Origin: Synechococcus sp. PCC 7336
GTDB lineage: Bacteria > Cyanobacteriota > Cyanobacteriia > Thermostichales > PCC-7336
DNA length: 64,000 bases
Assembly (NCBI RefSeq): GCF_000332275.1
Contig: NZ_CM001776.1
Coordinates: 186,001-250,000 of the forward strand
Direction of reading: 5' to 3'
This document shows positions 18,137-27,476 of the stretch, one piece after another. Each line of letters starts with the position of its first letter. Positions within the stretch are counted from its first letter, which is position 1. The position numbers and the translations under genes are program-made. The notes beneath the pieces are model-generated. The model ran no database searches, had not been told where the DNA came from, and was given only the letters and a program-made list of their open reading frames with translations.

Positions 18137-18862
18137 ATGGGTCAGTGTAAGTTCGGCATTATTGTGTTTCCCGGTTCCAATTGCGATCGCGATGTGGCCA
18201 CGGTGACGCGCGGCCTGTTGGGCTGTCCCACCCGATTGATTTGGCACCAAGATACAGATCTGAGCGATATCGATGTGGTGGTGTTGCCGGGGGGGTTTAG
18301 CTACGGCGACTATTTGCGCTGTGGAGCGATCGCGCATTTTTCGCCCGCGATGCAGGCGGTCAAGGCGCATGCCGAGCGCGGTGGCTTCGTGCTGGGCATT
18401 TGCAATGGCTGGCAAATTTTGCTCGAATCCGGGCTGTTGCCGGGGGCGTTGATTCGCAATCGCGATCTGCAGTTTATTTGCGAACGGGTGGGGTTGCGAT
18501 TGGAACGCAGCGATTCGATTTGGACTCGACAGTACGCACCGGGTCAACAGGTGACGCTGCCCATTGCCCACGGCGAAGGCAGCTATTACTGCGACGACGA
18601 GACCTTGAAATCGCTGGAAGCAAACAACCAAATTGTCTGGCGCTATTGCGATCGCGGCAATGGCGTTGACAACCCAAATGGGTCGGTGGGGGCGATCGCC
18701 GGCATCTGCAATCGGGCGGGAAATGTATTGGGCATGATGCCCCATCCCGAGCGAGCGGTCGAGTCGATCCTCAATCGCGGCGAACCCGGCCAGTGTGACG
18801 GGCTGCCACTGTGGCAGAGCATTGTGGCGGCTGTAGATGCGGCTAAGTTAGCCGCCGCGTGA
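18137..18862 (+). CDS. purQ: Phosphoribosylformylglycinamidine synthase glutaminase subunit PurQ
   Basis: 241 residues of a class I glutamine amidotransferase. The nucleophile Cys is in GICNGWQIL near residue 88, and the His-Glu pair in MPHPERA near 202. The opening GIIVFPGSNCDRDV is diagnostic for PurQ. It supplies ammonia to PurL in purine synthesis. Confidence 0.94.
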   Translation: MGQCKFGIIVFPGSNCDRDVATVTRGLLGCPTRLIWHQDTDLSDIDVVVLPGGFSYGDYLRCGAIAHFSPAMQAVKAHAERGGFVLGICNGWQILLESGLLPGALIRNRDLQFICERVGLRLERSDSIWTRQYAPGQQVTLPIAHGEGSYYCDDETLKSLEANNQIVWRYCDRGNGVDNPNGSVGAIAGICNRAGNVLGMMPHPERAVESILNRGEPGQCDGLPLWQSIVAAVDAAKLAAA

Positions 18863-18922
18863 AGGAATTGCAGGAGGCGCGACAACTTTCGGTAGAGTGG
18901 GTTCTGGAGTTGTGGTGCTGCC

Positions 18923-19831
18923 ATGCAATCCTGCGTTCTCAATGCCCCCGGCAAGATTAATCTCTACCTCGAAATCACAGGCGATCGCCCCGATGGCTAT
19001 CACCGTGTGGTGATGGTGCTGCAGAGTGTAGAACTGAGCGATCGCGTTCGTCTCACACTGAAGGGAAATGAGATTCGCTTGCGCTGCGAGCATCCCGACG
19101 TGCCGCATAACGAGAGCAACTTAGCCTATCAGGCGGCAGCGCTGTTGCAAGAGCGGACGGGACAAGAGGGAGGCGTCGAGATTGCGATCGAAAAGCAGAT
19201 TCCGGTGGGGGCGGGGATGGCAGGGGGATCGACTGACGCTGCCGCCGTGCTTGTCGGGCTCAATCAACTGTGGAATTTGGGATTGACGCTGCAGGAACTG
19301 CAAGCTTTGGGGTCAGAGTTGGGCTCCGATATCCCCTTTTGCGTCCACGGGGGCACCATGCTGGCGATCGGTCGGGGGGAAAAACTCTCGCCACTGCCAG
19401 ACTTACAGCCTATTGCCGCGCTCTTGGGCAAGCATCGCGACCTCTCAGTCTCGACGGCTTGGGCCTATACCCACTACAAGACTGCCGCAAAACGCGATCG
19501 CGGTCCCATTAGTGCCATGCTGTCGGCGATCGCCCATCAAGACGCTGCCGAGATCGGTCGCTATCTCTATAACGATTTAGAGTCTGTGGTGTTGCCCTAC
19601 TACCCGCAGGTGGCGCAGTTGAAGGCAACGCTTCAGCAAGCGGGTGGATTTGGAGCCACAATGTCCGGCTCGGGGCCAACGGTGTTTGCCCTCTTGCCCT
19701 CGATCGAGCTAGCCAAAGCCCTCCAGGCTAACTTGGCTGCAGCTCATCCCGAGATTGCATTTTGGGTGACCCAGACCAGTCCAGCGGGGATTTCGATGGT
19801 AGAAAACACGCCGGTCTCTCCACCTGCCTAG
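18923..19831 (+). CDS. ispE: 4-diphosphocytidyl-2-C-methyl-D-erythritol kinase
   Basis: 302 residues of the GHMP kinase family. N-terminal APGKINLYLEITGDRPDGYH and the ATP loop PVGAGMAGGSTDAAA at about 93-107 identify IspE. It phosphorylates CDP-ME in the MEP isoprenoid pathway, which feeds carotenoids, phytol and quinones. The C-terminal GGFGATMSGSGPTVFALL is motif 3. Confidence 0.94.
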   Translation: MQSCVLNAPGKINLYLEITGDRPDGYHRVVMVLQSVELSDRVRLTLKGNEIRLRCEHPDVPHNESNLAYQAAALLQERTGQEGGVEIAIEKQIPVGAGMAGGSTDAAAVLVGLNQLWNLGLTLQELQALGSELGSDIPFCVHGGTMLAIGRGEKLSPLPDLQPIAALLGKHRDLSVSTAWAYTHYKTAAKRDRGPISAMLSAIAHQDAAEIGRYLYNDLESVVLPYYPQVAQLKATLQQAGGFGATMSGSGPTVFALLPSIELAKALQANLAAAHPEIAFWVTQTSPAGISMVENTPVSPPA

Positions 19832-19930
19832 CGGAGCGAGGGCAATATTCGAGCGAGATCCGGCTAAACCACCGATTTCAGCTAAACCACTAACAAGGCT
19901 CGCTACAATGAGACACATTCGTTTGAGAGG

Positions 19931-21706
19931 ATGTGGCCATTGCCTCCAACTAACGCGGGCGAGATCGCACTGTCGCTAGACTTTGCCGGAACGTGGGATG
20001 TGGCGATTGTCGGTAGCGGGGCAGCAGGGCTGTATGCTGCTTTGAGTTTTCCCTCCGATTGGCGCGTCCTCCTCCTCACCAAAGAAACTCTGCCCACCTC
20101 CTCTAGCAGTTGGGCTCAAGGGGGGATTGCGGCGGTCACCGAACCGGACGATTCCCCTCAACTGCATGCTGCCGATACCCTGCGAGCTGGCGTCGGCTTG
20201 TGCGAGCCCGCCGCTGTCGAGGTGTTAGTGCGAGAGGCAAGCGATCGCATTGAAGAATTATTGCGCTGGGGCGTGGAGTTCGATCGGGCTCGACAGCAGG
20301 GGACGCCCCCCCCCAACCTGGGCAAATTCCCCTATCGCTTGGCAGTCACTTTAGAAGCGGCCCATTCCCGCCGCAGGGTGCTGCACGTTGCCGATGCCAC
20401 GGGTAAAGCGTTGGTGCAGCGGCTGCTGGCTCGCGTGCTAGACGCTGAAAATATTACGGTTTGGGAGCGATCGCAAGCGATCGATCTGTGGATGGCAGAC
20501 GGTCGGTGTTGCGGGTTCTACGGTTTGCAGTGGGACGAATCAAAGCAGCACCCTCGCGCCTATTGCGTCCGAGCGGGAGCCACCGTGCTGGCCACCGGAG
20601 GCGCGGGCCAACTGTACACCCATACCACCAATCCCCCGTCTAGCACTGGCGACGGTCAGGCGATCGCCTGGAGAGCGGGAGCGGCACTGCGGGATCTCGA
20701 ATTCGTGCAATTTCACCCAACAGCCTTGATGGCTCCCGGCGCGCCGCGCTTTCTGATTAGCGAAGCGGTGCGGGGGGAAGGGGCGTATGCGATCGATGCT
20801 CGAGGGGAGCGGTTTTTGTTTCACTACCATCCCGATGGGGAGTTAGCCCCGCGAGATGTGGTCAGTCGCGCCATTTTTCGCCACCTACAGCAGCGATCGC
20901 CCGACGAACCCGATTGGGTGTGGCTGGATATGCGCCATCTCGATCCGAAAACCATCCGCCATCGCTTCCCCACCATTGCGACTGTATGCCGGAGCTACGG
21001 CATTGATGTCTATACTCAACCGGTGCCTGTGGCTCCCGCTGCCCACTATTGGATGGGAGGCGTTGAAACGGACTTGTGGGGACGCACCACGATCGATCGG
21101 CTTTATGCCGTGGGAGAAGTTGCCAGCACGGGGGTACACGGTGCCAATCGTCTGGCTAGCAATTCTTTGCTCGAATGTTTGGTCTTTGCCCATCGCCTGG
21201 CCGCAGCCATTGTGGCCGCCGACTGTCGGGCAGCAAACCTAGCCCCTCTGCCCCTGCCGAATATGCCGCTCATTCCGCTAGATCTGGCCGACCCCGATGG
21301 CAGGACGCGATCGCTGGCAACCCTCATGTGGGATGCAGCTGGCATTTGTCGCCATGCCAAATGCTTGCAGTCTGCCCTAGCAGAATTGCAGCAATGGTCC
21401 AGTCAAACCGCTAGTTCCCTGCTCCTATCGGCAGACACAGTTCTGCAACCCCTAGCCAACATCCGTCTCTACCGCAGTTTAGAGTTGCGCAACTTAATGG
21501 CGATCGCTCGACTCGTGCTCGCCAGTGCAGCGTTTCGTCGAGAAAGTCGCGGCGGCCACTATCGGGATGATTTCCCCCGCACCGACGATCTCCAGTGGCA
21601 GGTCCATACTCGCGCGATCGGCAGCGAGCCTGCCGCAGCTCCCCTAGCAACAGCTACTCCCAGCAGCCAGACTTCTCCTTCTTCCACCCTTTCGCCCAAG
21701 CCCTAA
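19931..21706 (+). CDS. nadB: L-aspartate oxidase
   Basis: 591 residues. FAD site VAIVGSGAAGLYAAL lies near residue 25, with SSSSWAQGGIAAV, DLEFVQFHPTAL, RGEGAYAIDARGERF and HYWMGGVETDLWGRT as in NadB. It oxidises aspartate to iminoaspartate, the first step of de novo NAD synthesis. It is somewhat longer than E. coli NadB (540 aa), with an Ala/Ser/Pro-rich tail after about 565. A terminator follows. Confidence 0.93.
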   Translation: MWPLPPTNAGEIALSLDFAGTWDVAIVGSGAAGLYAALSFPSDWRVLLLTKETLPTSSSSWAQGGIAAVTEPDDSPQLHAADTLRAGVGLCEPAAVEVLVREASDRIEELLRWGVEFDRARQQGTPPPNLGKFPYRLAVTLEAAHSRRRVLHVADATGKALVQRLLARVLDAENITVWERSQAIDLWMADGRCCGFYGLQWDESKQHPRAYCVRAGATVLATGGAGQLYTHTTNPPSSTGDGQAIAWRAGAALRDLEFVQFHPTALMAPGAPRFLISEAVRGEGAYAIDARGERFLFHYHPDGELAPRDVVSRAIFRHLQQRSPDEPDWVWLDMRHLDPKTIRHRFPTIATVCRSYGIDVYTQPVPVAPAAHYWMGGVETDLWGRTTIDRLYAVGEVASTGVHGANRLASNSLLECLVFAHRLAAAIVAADCRAANLAPLPLPNMPLIPLDLADPDGRTRSLATLMWDAAGICRHAKCLQSALAELQQWSSQTASSLLLSADTVLQPLANIRLYRSLELRNLMAIARLVLASAAFRRESRGGHYRDDFPRTDDLQWQVHTRAIGSEPAAAPLATATPSSQTSPSSTLSPKP

Positions 21707-21717
21707 TTGGGATTGAA

Positions 21718-21745
21718 AAAGCACCCCGCAGTGTAGGGGTGCTTT
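21718..21745 (+). terminator. nadB terminator hairpin
   Basis: Perfect 10-bp stem AAAGCACCCC / GGGGTGCTTT with an 8-base loop, 12 bp after the nadB stop. The A-rich left flank and T-ending right arm could serve both strands, since a minus-strand small ORF ends at 21778. Confidence 0.85.
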
Positions 21746-21777
21746 AAATAATATGGAGCTTGTTCGATTCCCGGGGC

Positions 21778-21954
21778 TCAACCCTCTGCCATAGGGCTGG
21801 CGGGCCCTAGTCCTAGAAGCTCAACCAAAAGATTAGCCCGTTCTTTATTGGCATCAGAGAGAACGGCAGACCGAATCACTTCTGCTTCGGTAGAGGTCAG
21901 CCCATCTGCCATCAATGCCTGTTTAACAACCGGTTTGATTGACTTAAAATCCAT
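21778..21954 (-). CDS. Small hypothetical protein, 58 aa
   Basis: An ATG at 21952-21954 (complement) opens 58 codons ending with TGA at 21778-21780. The product starts MDFKSIKPVVKQALMADGLT and continues with a charged, helix-prone segment STEAEVIRSAVLSDANKERANLLVELLG. It looks like a compact helical protein (weakly TerB-like acidic ADG motif), but no family is recognised. It stops just before the shared terminator at 21718-21745, which supports a real transcript. Confidence 0.5.
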   Translation of the reverse strand: MDFKSIKPVVKQALMADGLTSTEAEVIRSAVLSDANKERANLLVELLGLGPASPMAEG

Positions 21955-22078
21955 GCTAGAGATAGCCTCATTTGACTACCGCCTCAGTATGGCCCAGAGC
22001 CCTCAAAATGGCCGTATCTTTGAATACCGATCGCGCGAAAGAGCTATGGTTCAATGGCACCATTTGCTCGTTTGGAGA

Positions 22079-22393
22079 TTATTCTGTGGCTAGGCTGGGC
22101 AGCCAATTGCGAAACTCGTCTTTGCGGAAGACGCGAGGCCGCGATCGCGGCCCAAACCGAATCAGGCTGGGCAATCCGTATTTGCCGATATGGGATTGAA
22201 GCCAGTTGGTAATCCGAGTTTTGCCATCTGTCGGCATTTCAGATTGAAAGTGACTGTACATCAGCAGGAGCTGGTTGCTCGACTGCAAAGGCGCATTAGC
22301 TTCGATTAGCTTTGGCAAAACAGTGGCAGGGGTACGAGACGGGGTTCTTTTTGAATCTCTAGAATTTCGGTAAATTTTCCGACTGCGAGGCAT
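22079..22393 (-). CDS. Hypothetical protein, 104 aa
   Basis: The frame encodes a basic N-terminus (MPRSRKIYRNSRDSKRTPSRT) and a C-terminal part WLQSHIGKYGLPSLIRFG, then a basic RPRVFRKDEFRNWLP, which looks like a small nucleic-acid-binding helical domain. It lies upstream of and parallel to the 58-aa ORF at 21778-21954. No family is recognised. Confidence 0.45.
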   Translation of the reverse strand: MPRSRKIYRNSRDSKRTPSRTPATVLPKLIEANAPLQSSNQLLLMYSHFQSEMPTDGKTRITNWLQSHIGKYGLPSLIRFGPRSRPRVFRKDEFRNWLPSLATE

Positions 22394-22895
22394 AAGTTAA
22401 AGTCCTAAGGATTGAGTTTACAGTAACTAGGTCTTCCAGGTGGAGCGTACGAGCACCCGCAGCGAGAGTGAATGTGGGGTGCGGGACAGCAGACCGAGCG
22501 TCAAGTGTATGTTGGTTAGAGCGTATGTTGGTTAGAGCGTCGGAGATAAACAAAATAGGCACGAACAATTGCTGTGCGGGGATTCGTTCGGACAATACAG
22601 ATAGCTGGCCTATTGCCTATTGCTATCGAGCTATATCGCCAGGAGAAAAGCAGCTAGTCGCTCTTTACTGCAACTGCAGGCTGATTCAGAGATAGCTTTG
22701 ACAAAACCTGGCAGGACACTAAACTCAAACATACCCTTGTGTGACCTGGGTTACCCACATTATGCAGCCCAATGGCCAATTCTGCCACTGGCCGAGATTG
22801 ATTGACAGAATTTCCCCAAGGAAGCCCTCTTTCTTGATAGCTTCGAAATAGGACGCGACTGGGAAGATTGCAATACATCATCAAGGAGATTGGCT
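22394..22895. other. Intergenic, no supported gene
   Basis: About 500 bp with only short frames. A 16-bp direct duplication (TATGTTGGTTAGAGCG twice) lies near 22507-22540. The end, AAGGAG at 22883-22888, is the ribosome site of the pentapeptide gene. Confidence 0.4.
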
Positions 22896-23681
22896 GTGGC
22901 CGATGCCCGACTGATAGCCTTCCTCAAACAAAGCATGGCTGATTCCAATGGGGCCGGCCCATACACTCGAAGCAATCGCCGCATCAGGGGGAGAGCTCTC
23001 TCATCGCTGGACTTGCAGGGGGCTGATTTGCAGGGGGCTGATTTGCGGGGGACCAATTTGCGGGGGGCCAATTTGACAGGGGCAAATCTCAGCAGCGCTC
23101 GGGCGATCGGTGCCGATTTGCGGGGAGCCTGTTTGTTGGAGGCCGATCTGGCCCTCACTCAGCTAGAAGAGGCACGCTTGGAGGGAAGTCTGCTGGCTGG
23201 GGTCAATGCGGTGGGGGCGAATTTTAGCCGCGCGCAGCTTCGCAATGTCGATTTGAGCGATGCCAATGGGATTGGGGCCAGTTTTCGGCAGGCAGATTTG
23301 CGAGATGCCGATTTGAGTGGAACCGTGCTGCAGCGGGCCGATCTGAGCGATGCGATTTTGATTGCAGCGGTGCTTTGCCAGACAGATTTGAGTCGGGCCA
23401 ATTTGTTCGAGGCAGAACTGATTGCTGCCGACCTCCACAGCGCTCAACTCTGTCGGACCAATTTGACTGGCGCTCACCTATTGAATGCCTGTCTGTTTCG
23501 TGCCAATCTCGCTCAGGCGGATTTGTTCGGGGCTGATTTGCGCGGTGCCGACTTGCGACGAGCGAATTTGCAGGGCGCAAATTTGGAAAATGCCTGTTTG
23601 CAAGATACAAAACTCAGGCCGTCCGATCGCCGACAGATCGTTGTCTCGGTTCCCCAAGAGAATTTCTTCCCCGAAGAATAG
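22896..23681 (+). CDS. Pentapeptide-repeat protein
   Basis: 261 residues from GTG 22896, chosen because AAGGAG at 22883-22888 is spaced correctly for it; the TTG at 22890 would be too close. Nearly the whole protein consists of A(D/N)LxX repeats (LQGADLQGADLRGTNLRGANL and many more), which fold into a right-handed quadrilateral beta-helix. There is no extra domain, membrane helix or signal peptide. Such proteins are numerous in cyanobacteria and mostly without known function; DNA mimicry is known for a few relatives only. Confidence 0.88.
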   Translation: MADARLIAFLKQSMADSNGAGPYTRSNRRIRGRALSSLDLQGADLQGADLRGTNLRGANLTGANLSSARAIGADLRGACLLEADLALTQLEEARLEGSLLAGVNAVGANFSRAQLRNVDLSDANGIGASFRQADLRDADLSGTVLQRADLSDAILIAAVLCQTDLSRANLFEAELIAADLHSAQLCRTNLTGAHLLNACLFRANLAQADLFGADLRGADLRRANLQGANLENACLQDTKLRPSDRRQIVVSVPQENFFPEE

Positions 23682-23829
23682 TATTCGAGCTGCAGTCTTC
23701 GAGTCTTTGTGTGGGAACACTCATCTCGACATTTGTCGGCAAGCGCACAGATTGCGGATACAGCTATCGCATTTGAGATAAGATACGATGACAGCATTTG
23801 ATAAGATTTCAAGTTTAAAGGATAGAGCA

Positions 23830-24390
23830 ATGCTGAAACAGTGTGTTTTAGCTAGCATCGCAGTAGGATTTTTACACCCTGCGATCGCTCGCGCTTACGG
23901 CGAACCTAGAATTGTCCCCGACCATTCGTTTTATTTCAGTAACGACAACTTAGACCGCCATCCTCAGGCAACCGTAGTGAAGGTGTTGAGTGGCACCACT
24001 GTCTTAGTTCAAGTGGAGGGGGAACTAGAACTGCGGGAGATTCAGTTGGCAGGGTTGGAAAATTTGGCCGCATTAGCCCCCAGTATCGAGCAGGAGGCGA
24101 TCGGCAGAATTGAAGGGGCTCTTCTGCACCGGATCGTTCGGCTCGAAGGCGATACCTTCCAACGTACCCCCGAGGGAACGGGAGCGGTTCAAGCCTATGT
24201 TTGGCTGAATGGGCTGCAAATGAATGAAGAATTAGTGCGTGCCGGTCTCGCAGTGGTCGACCGGACCAACCACAACATCAAGCACGACAACTTTTTGCGG
24301 GGAGTACAGAGCGAAGCGAGAGCAGACCAGATCGGGATTTGGTCCCCGAATGCAGAGTTGGCCACCGAAGCCCAGATTTGGGAGGAATAG
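23830..24390 (+). CDS. Secreted SNase-like protein lacking nuclease catalytic residues
   Basis: 186 residues from ATG 23830 with AAAGGA upstream. A signal peptide ends near IARAYG. Residues about 55-180 follow the staphylococcal-nuclease fold: ATVVKVLSGTTVLVQ, IQLAGLENL in place of (V)RLAGIDAPE, AYVWLNGLQMNEELVRAGLAVV and QIGIWSP. The Arg and Glu of the catalytic loop are replaced (Gln and Ala by my alignment), and the second Arg (from YGR) is also absent. It is therefore probably not an active thermonuclease and may bind a ligand instead. Confidence 0.65.
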   Translation: MLKQCVLASIAVGFLHPAIARAYGEPRIVPDHSFYFSNDNLDRHPQATVVKVLSGTTVLVQVEGELELREIQLAGLENLAALAPSIEQEAIGRIEGALLHRIVRLEGDTFQRTPEGTGAVQAYVWLNGLQMNEELVRAGLAVVDRTNHNIKHDNFLRGVQSEARADQIGIWSPNAELATEAQIWEE

Positions 24391-24519
24391 GCTGCGGCAT
24401 TTCTCCCGAACGCAGTTCTTGCAAGTGGCGTCTGTACCAATGGCGATCGCCCCCCTGTGCGAGCAGTTGAAGGACTAAGATGGAGTGCGGACACCCATCG
24501 ATTTGAAGAAATAGTAGCC

Positions 24520-26331
24520 ATGTCGGATTCAGCAGAAGAAAGCAGACCCATCCCGCTGCCGCGCACCAGTGAATCGGAAGACCTGCACCGCATCCGACAC
24601 ACCACTTCCCACGTGTTGGCAATGGCCGTTCAGCGGTTGTTTCCCAAGGCTCAAGTTACCATCGGTCCTCCCACGGACTACGGTTTCTACTACGACTTCG
24701 ACGTTCCCACCCCCTTCGAGACCGCCGATCTGAAGAAAATCAAAAAGGAGATGGTGGCGATTCTCAAGCAAGGTCTGCCCGTCACCCGCGAAGAAGTTCC
24801 CCGCGAAGAAGCCAAACGCCGCATCGAAGACCTCGGCGAACCCTATAAACTGGAAATCCTGGCCGACATCCCGGAAGGGGAGGCCATCAGCATTTACCAC
24901 CTCGGCGATCGATGGTGGGATTTGTGTGCCGGACCCCATGTAGAAACCACCAAGGACATCAACCCCAAATCTTTCGATCTCCTCTCTGTGGCTGGAGCCT
25001 ACTGGCGCGGCGACGAAACCAAAGCCCAACTGCAGCGCATTTACGGCACCGCTTGGGAAACCCCCGAGCAGCTTCGGGCTTATAAAGCGCGTTTAGAAGA
25101 AGCCAAAAAACGCGATCATCGCAAACTGGGTAAAGAGCTCGGCCTATTTCTGTTCGCCGATGAAGTGGGTCCCGGCTTGCCGCTGTGGACCCCGAAAGGG
25201 ACGATTCTGCGTTCCATCCTGGAGGACTATCTCAAACAAGAGCAGATCGAGCGGGGTTATTTGCCCGTCACGACTCCCCACATTGCCCGCGTCGATCTGT
25301 TCAAAACCTCCGGTCACTGGCAGAACTATAAGGACGACATGTTCCCTCTGATGGCGGAAGACGACGAGGCACGCCAACAGGAATTGGGGTTTGTCATGAA
25401 ACCCATGAACTGTCCCTTCCACATTCAGATCTACAAAAACGAACTGCGCTCTTACCGCGATTTGCCCATGCGTCTGGCGGAGTTCGGTACAGTCTATCGC
25501 TACGAGCAGTCGGGCGAATTGGGGGGGCTCACGCGGGTGCGGGGCTTTACGGTGGATGATTCCCACCTATTTGTTACTCCCGAGCAGCTCGATGAAGAGT
25601 TCATCAAAGTGGTGGATCTGATCCTCAGTGTGTTCGATAAACTGGGACTGAAAGATTTCAGCGCCCGTCTCAGCTTCCGCGATCCCGATTCCGATAAATA
25701 TTTGGGCTCTGACGAAGCTTGGGAAAAAGCGCAGGGGGCCATTCGTCGGGCCGTGCAAAAACTGGAGATGCCCTATTTCGAGGCAGAAGGGGAAGCTGCA
25801 TTTTACGGTCCCAAGCTCGACTTTATTTTTAGGGACGTGCTCGATCGCGAGTGGCAGCTCGGGACCGTGCAAGTGGATTATCAACTGCCCGAGCGTTTCG
25901 ACCTGGAATACATGGCCGAAGATGGCCTGCGCAAGCGTCCCGTTATGATTCACCGAGCGCCGTTTGGTTCGCTAGAACGACTGGTTGGGATTTTGATCGA
26001 GCAATATGCTGGCGATTTTCCATTTTGGTTAGCTCCCGAACAAGCCCGCATTTTGCCGATTTCAGACCAATTCTTGGCCTATGCCGAGTCCGTTCGCCAG
26101 ACGTTAGCGAGTTCGAGAATTCGCGTTGCTGTGGATGCAGCCTCCGATCGCCTCGGCAAAAAGATTCGCAATGCCGAAAAGGCCAAAATCCCTTACATGT
26201 TAGTGGTGGGGGCTGACGAGCAAGAAAGCCAAACCGTGGCGGTGCGATCGCGCAAGGGAGGGGATATCGGCTCGGTTCAGCTCGACAATCTAGTAGAAAA
26301 ACTTCGGCAACTCTCTGATAGCTCTCAGTGA
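24520..26331 (+). CDS. thrS: Threonyl-tRNA synthetase
   Basis: 603 residues from ATG 24520. It begins at the N2 editing domain (HRIRHTTSHVLAMAVQRLFP), so the N-terminal TGS domain of E. coli ThrRS is absent, as is common in cyanobacteria. Zinc/threonine site MKPMNCPFHIQIY near 296, class II motif 2 (RYEQSGELGGLTRVRGFTVDD), motif 3 (PVMIHRAPFGSLERLVGIL) and the anticodon-binding domain (SDQFLAYAESVRQTL) follow in order. The editing-site signature HTTSHVL and LCAGPHV is intact. Confidence 0.94.
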   Translation: MSDSAEESRPIPLPRTSESEDLHRIRHTTSHVLAMAVQRLFPKAQVTIGPPTDYGFYYDFDVPTPFETADLKKIKKEMVAILKQGLPVTREEVPREEAKRRIEDLGEPYKLEILADIPEGEAISIYHLGDRWWDLCAGPHVETTKDINPKSFDLLSVAGAYWRGDETKAQLQRIYGTAWETPEQLRAYKARLEEAKKRDHRKLGKELGLFLFADEVGPGLPLWTPKGTILRSILEDYLKQEQIERGYLPVTTPHIARVDLFKTSGHWQNYKDDMFPLMAEDDEARQQELGFVMKPMNCPFHIQIYKNELRSYRDLPMRLAEFGTVYRYEQSGELGGLTRVRGFTVDDSHLFVTPEQLDEEFIKVVDLILSVFDKLGLKDFSARLSFRDPDSDKYLGSDEAWEKAQGAIRRAVQKLEMPYFEAEGEAAFYGPKLDFIFRDVLDREWQLGTVQVDYQLPERFDLEYMAEDGLRKRPVMIHRAPFGSLERLVGILIEQYAGDFPFWLAPEQARILPISDQFLAYAESVRQTLASSRIRVAVDAASDRLGKKIRNAEKAKIPYMLVVGADEQESQTVAVRSRKGGDIGSVQLDNLVEKLRQLSDSSQ

Positions 26332-26511
26332 TGCCGCTCCCTTTCCGCTCTAAGACTGCCTACCCAAAACTGGTTGAAAGTCTTACTGTGATTAGATCGA
26401 TACTAGATAGTCTTCCGCCGGGATGGGAGCGGGCTTTGACGAGATCGATATCCGCACTCGCGTCCCGCCCGTCTACCCCTAAAAACAAGTGCTGGCGAAT
26501 GCGATCGTCTT

Positions 26512-26751
26512 TTAACTGGTTTTGTGATTGATTTCCCGCAATTGATCGTAAATTTTAAAAGCCAGCAAAACCAGTTCGCAATAAACTCTCACCAGAATCG
26601 GACCGAAGAGTATTAGCCCCAATCCAGGAACTGGTCGGCCATTAACAATAGCAGCCAAGCCTCCAATAACAACAAAAATAAGAGAAAGCCAAAAAATAAT
26701 TTCGACAATAATTGGCGTGATAAACACTCGAAATCTTAAAAAGTCACTCAC
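26512..26751 (-). CDS. DUF4282-family small membrane protein
   Basis: 79 residues from GTG 26749-26751, with GGGAGG upstream on its strand. The pattern DFLRFRVFITPIIVEIIFWLS, a second helix, then LFGPILVRVYCELVLLAFKIYDQLREI matches DUF4282. Two or three membrane helices; function unknown. The gene is AT-rich compared with thrS. Confidence 0.72.
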   Translation of the reverse strand: MSDFLRFRVFITPIIVEIIFWLSLIFVVIGGLAAIVNGRPVPGLGLILFGPILVRVYCELVLLAFKIYDQLREINHKTS

Positions 26752-27069
26752 TCTAACCTCCCTAGGTCCAGCTGGGTTCTTTGATATGTTTAAGAATCAA
26801 TCCAAATTCTATAGGAACGATACACAGACTTGGATGGATAGGTGACAAATAGATAGATTTCCTGATATTTCCTTATAGAAAAAACCATAAATTTATATTC
26901 TGGGACTGCTTTTAGCCCGGTATTGTTTCTCTTGGATGGTAACCGCTCACCTTCCCCCCTTCAATGCTGCTTCCCAGATTAAGGCAGTCGCCATAAATCT
27001 CAGCGATTCTTGAACAGTGTATAGCCTGTTTATGGCTCATACTTTGCCTATCAGACAACGGCTAGCCAG
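26752..27069. other. Intergenic, nothing recognised
   Basis: About 320 bp, AT-rich on its left side, without an open frame of note or a recognisable repeat. It separates the DUF4282 gene from the remnants of mobile elements. Confidence 0.4.
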
Positions 27070-27224
27070 ATGGCTCGACTGAGCAAAGCAGACCTGGAAC
27101 AAATGGGAGAAGATTATTTTCGTTCTCTCGACCCAGAGCGTTTAGTGGAAGTGGCCGAGAACCTGCACGGGTTAGCTGTCGAGCAGTTAGAAAAGCTTGA
27201 GCAAACCTCTCAAACGAGCAGGTT
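27070..27224 (+). pseudogene. IS66-like transposase N-terminal remnant
   Basis: An ATG at 27070 encodes MARLSKADLEQMGEDYFRSL and PERLVEVAENLHGLAVEQLEKLEQ, the start of cyanobacterial IS66-type transposases. It breaks off after about 50 residues exactly where the antisense group II intron sequence begins. Only the N-terminus remains, so one mobile element has been cut by, or recombined with, the other. Confidence 0.6.
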
Positions 27225-27476
27225 GATACGTGTCCTCCAATAGGGATTGGCCGATTGTGGGCCAATGCTTTCGGGCGTAGGCGGGGGAAGTCCTCTAAGC
27301 TCATCCCGTCACTGCCGGGTGCGCCTTGGTTGGACTTCACACGCTGCCATGCCTGTCGGACAATTGGCGCTCTCCGCAACTCGACCCATCAGGTTCAAGC
27401 CTAAGGCTGGCTGTATGCCGTAACGCCAGTCCGCATCTCCCCCGCTCGGGTTCATTGACACGCCTGAGTTCGTCAT
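27225..27476 (-). pseudogene. Group II intron reverse transcriptase, frameshifted N-terminal fragment
   Basis: From ATG 27474-27476 with AAGGAGG upstream, three consecutive frames give MTNSGVSMNPSG...LNLMGRVAESAN, then RQAWQRVKSNQGAPGSDGM and SLEDFP, then YARKHWPTIGQSLLEDTY. Together they form the N-terminus of a group IIC-type maturase/RT, with shifts near 27372 and 27280. The protein stops before the RT catalytic YADD region, so there is no functional maturase. Confidence 0.75.

Noticed and set aside
21756-21785. TTCGATTCCCGGGG as a tRNA T-arm
   Set aside because: No acceptor, D or anticodon arms can be paired around it.
27062-27379. Minus-strand 105-aa ORF as an intact protein
   Set aside because: It joins an RT fragment in one frame to antisense of a transposase remnant; comparison of frames shows two frameshifts.
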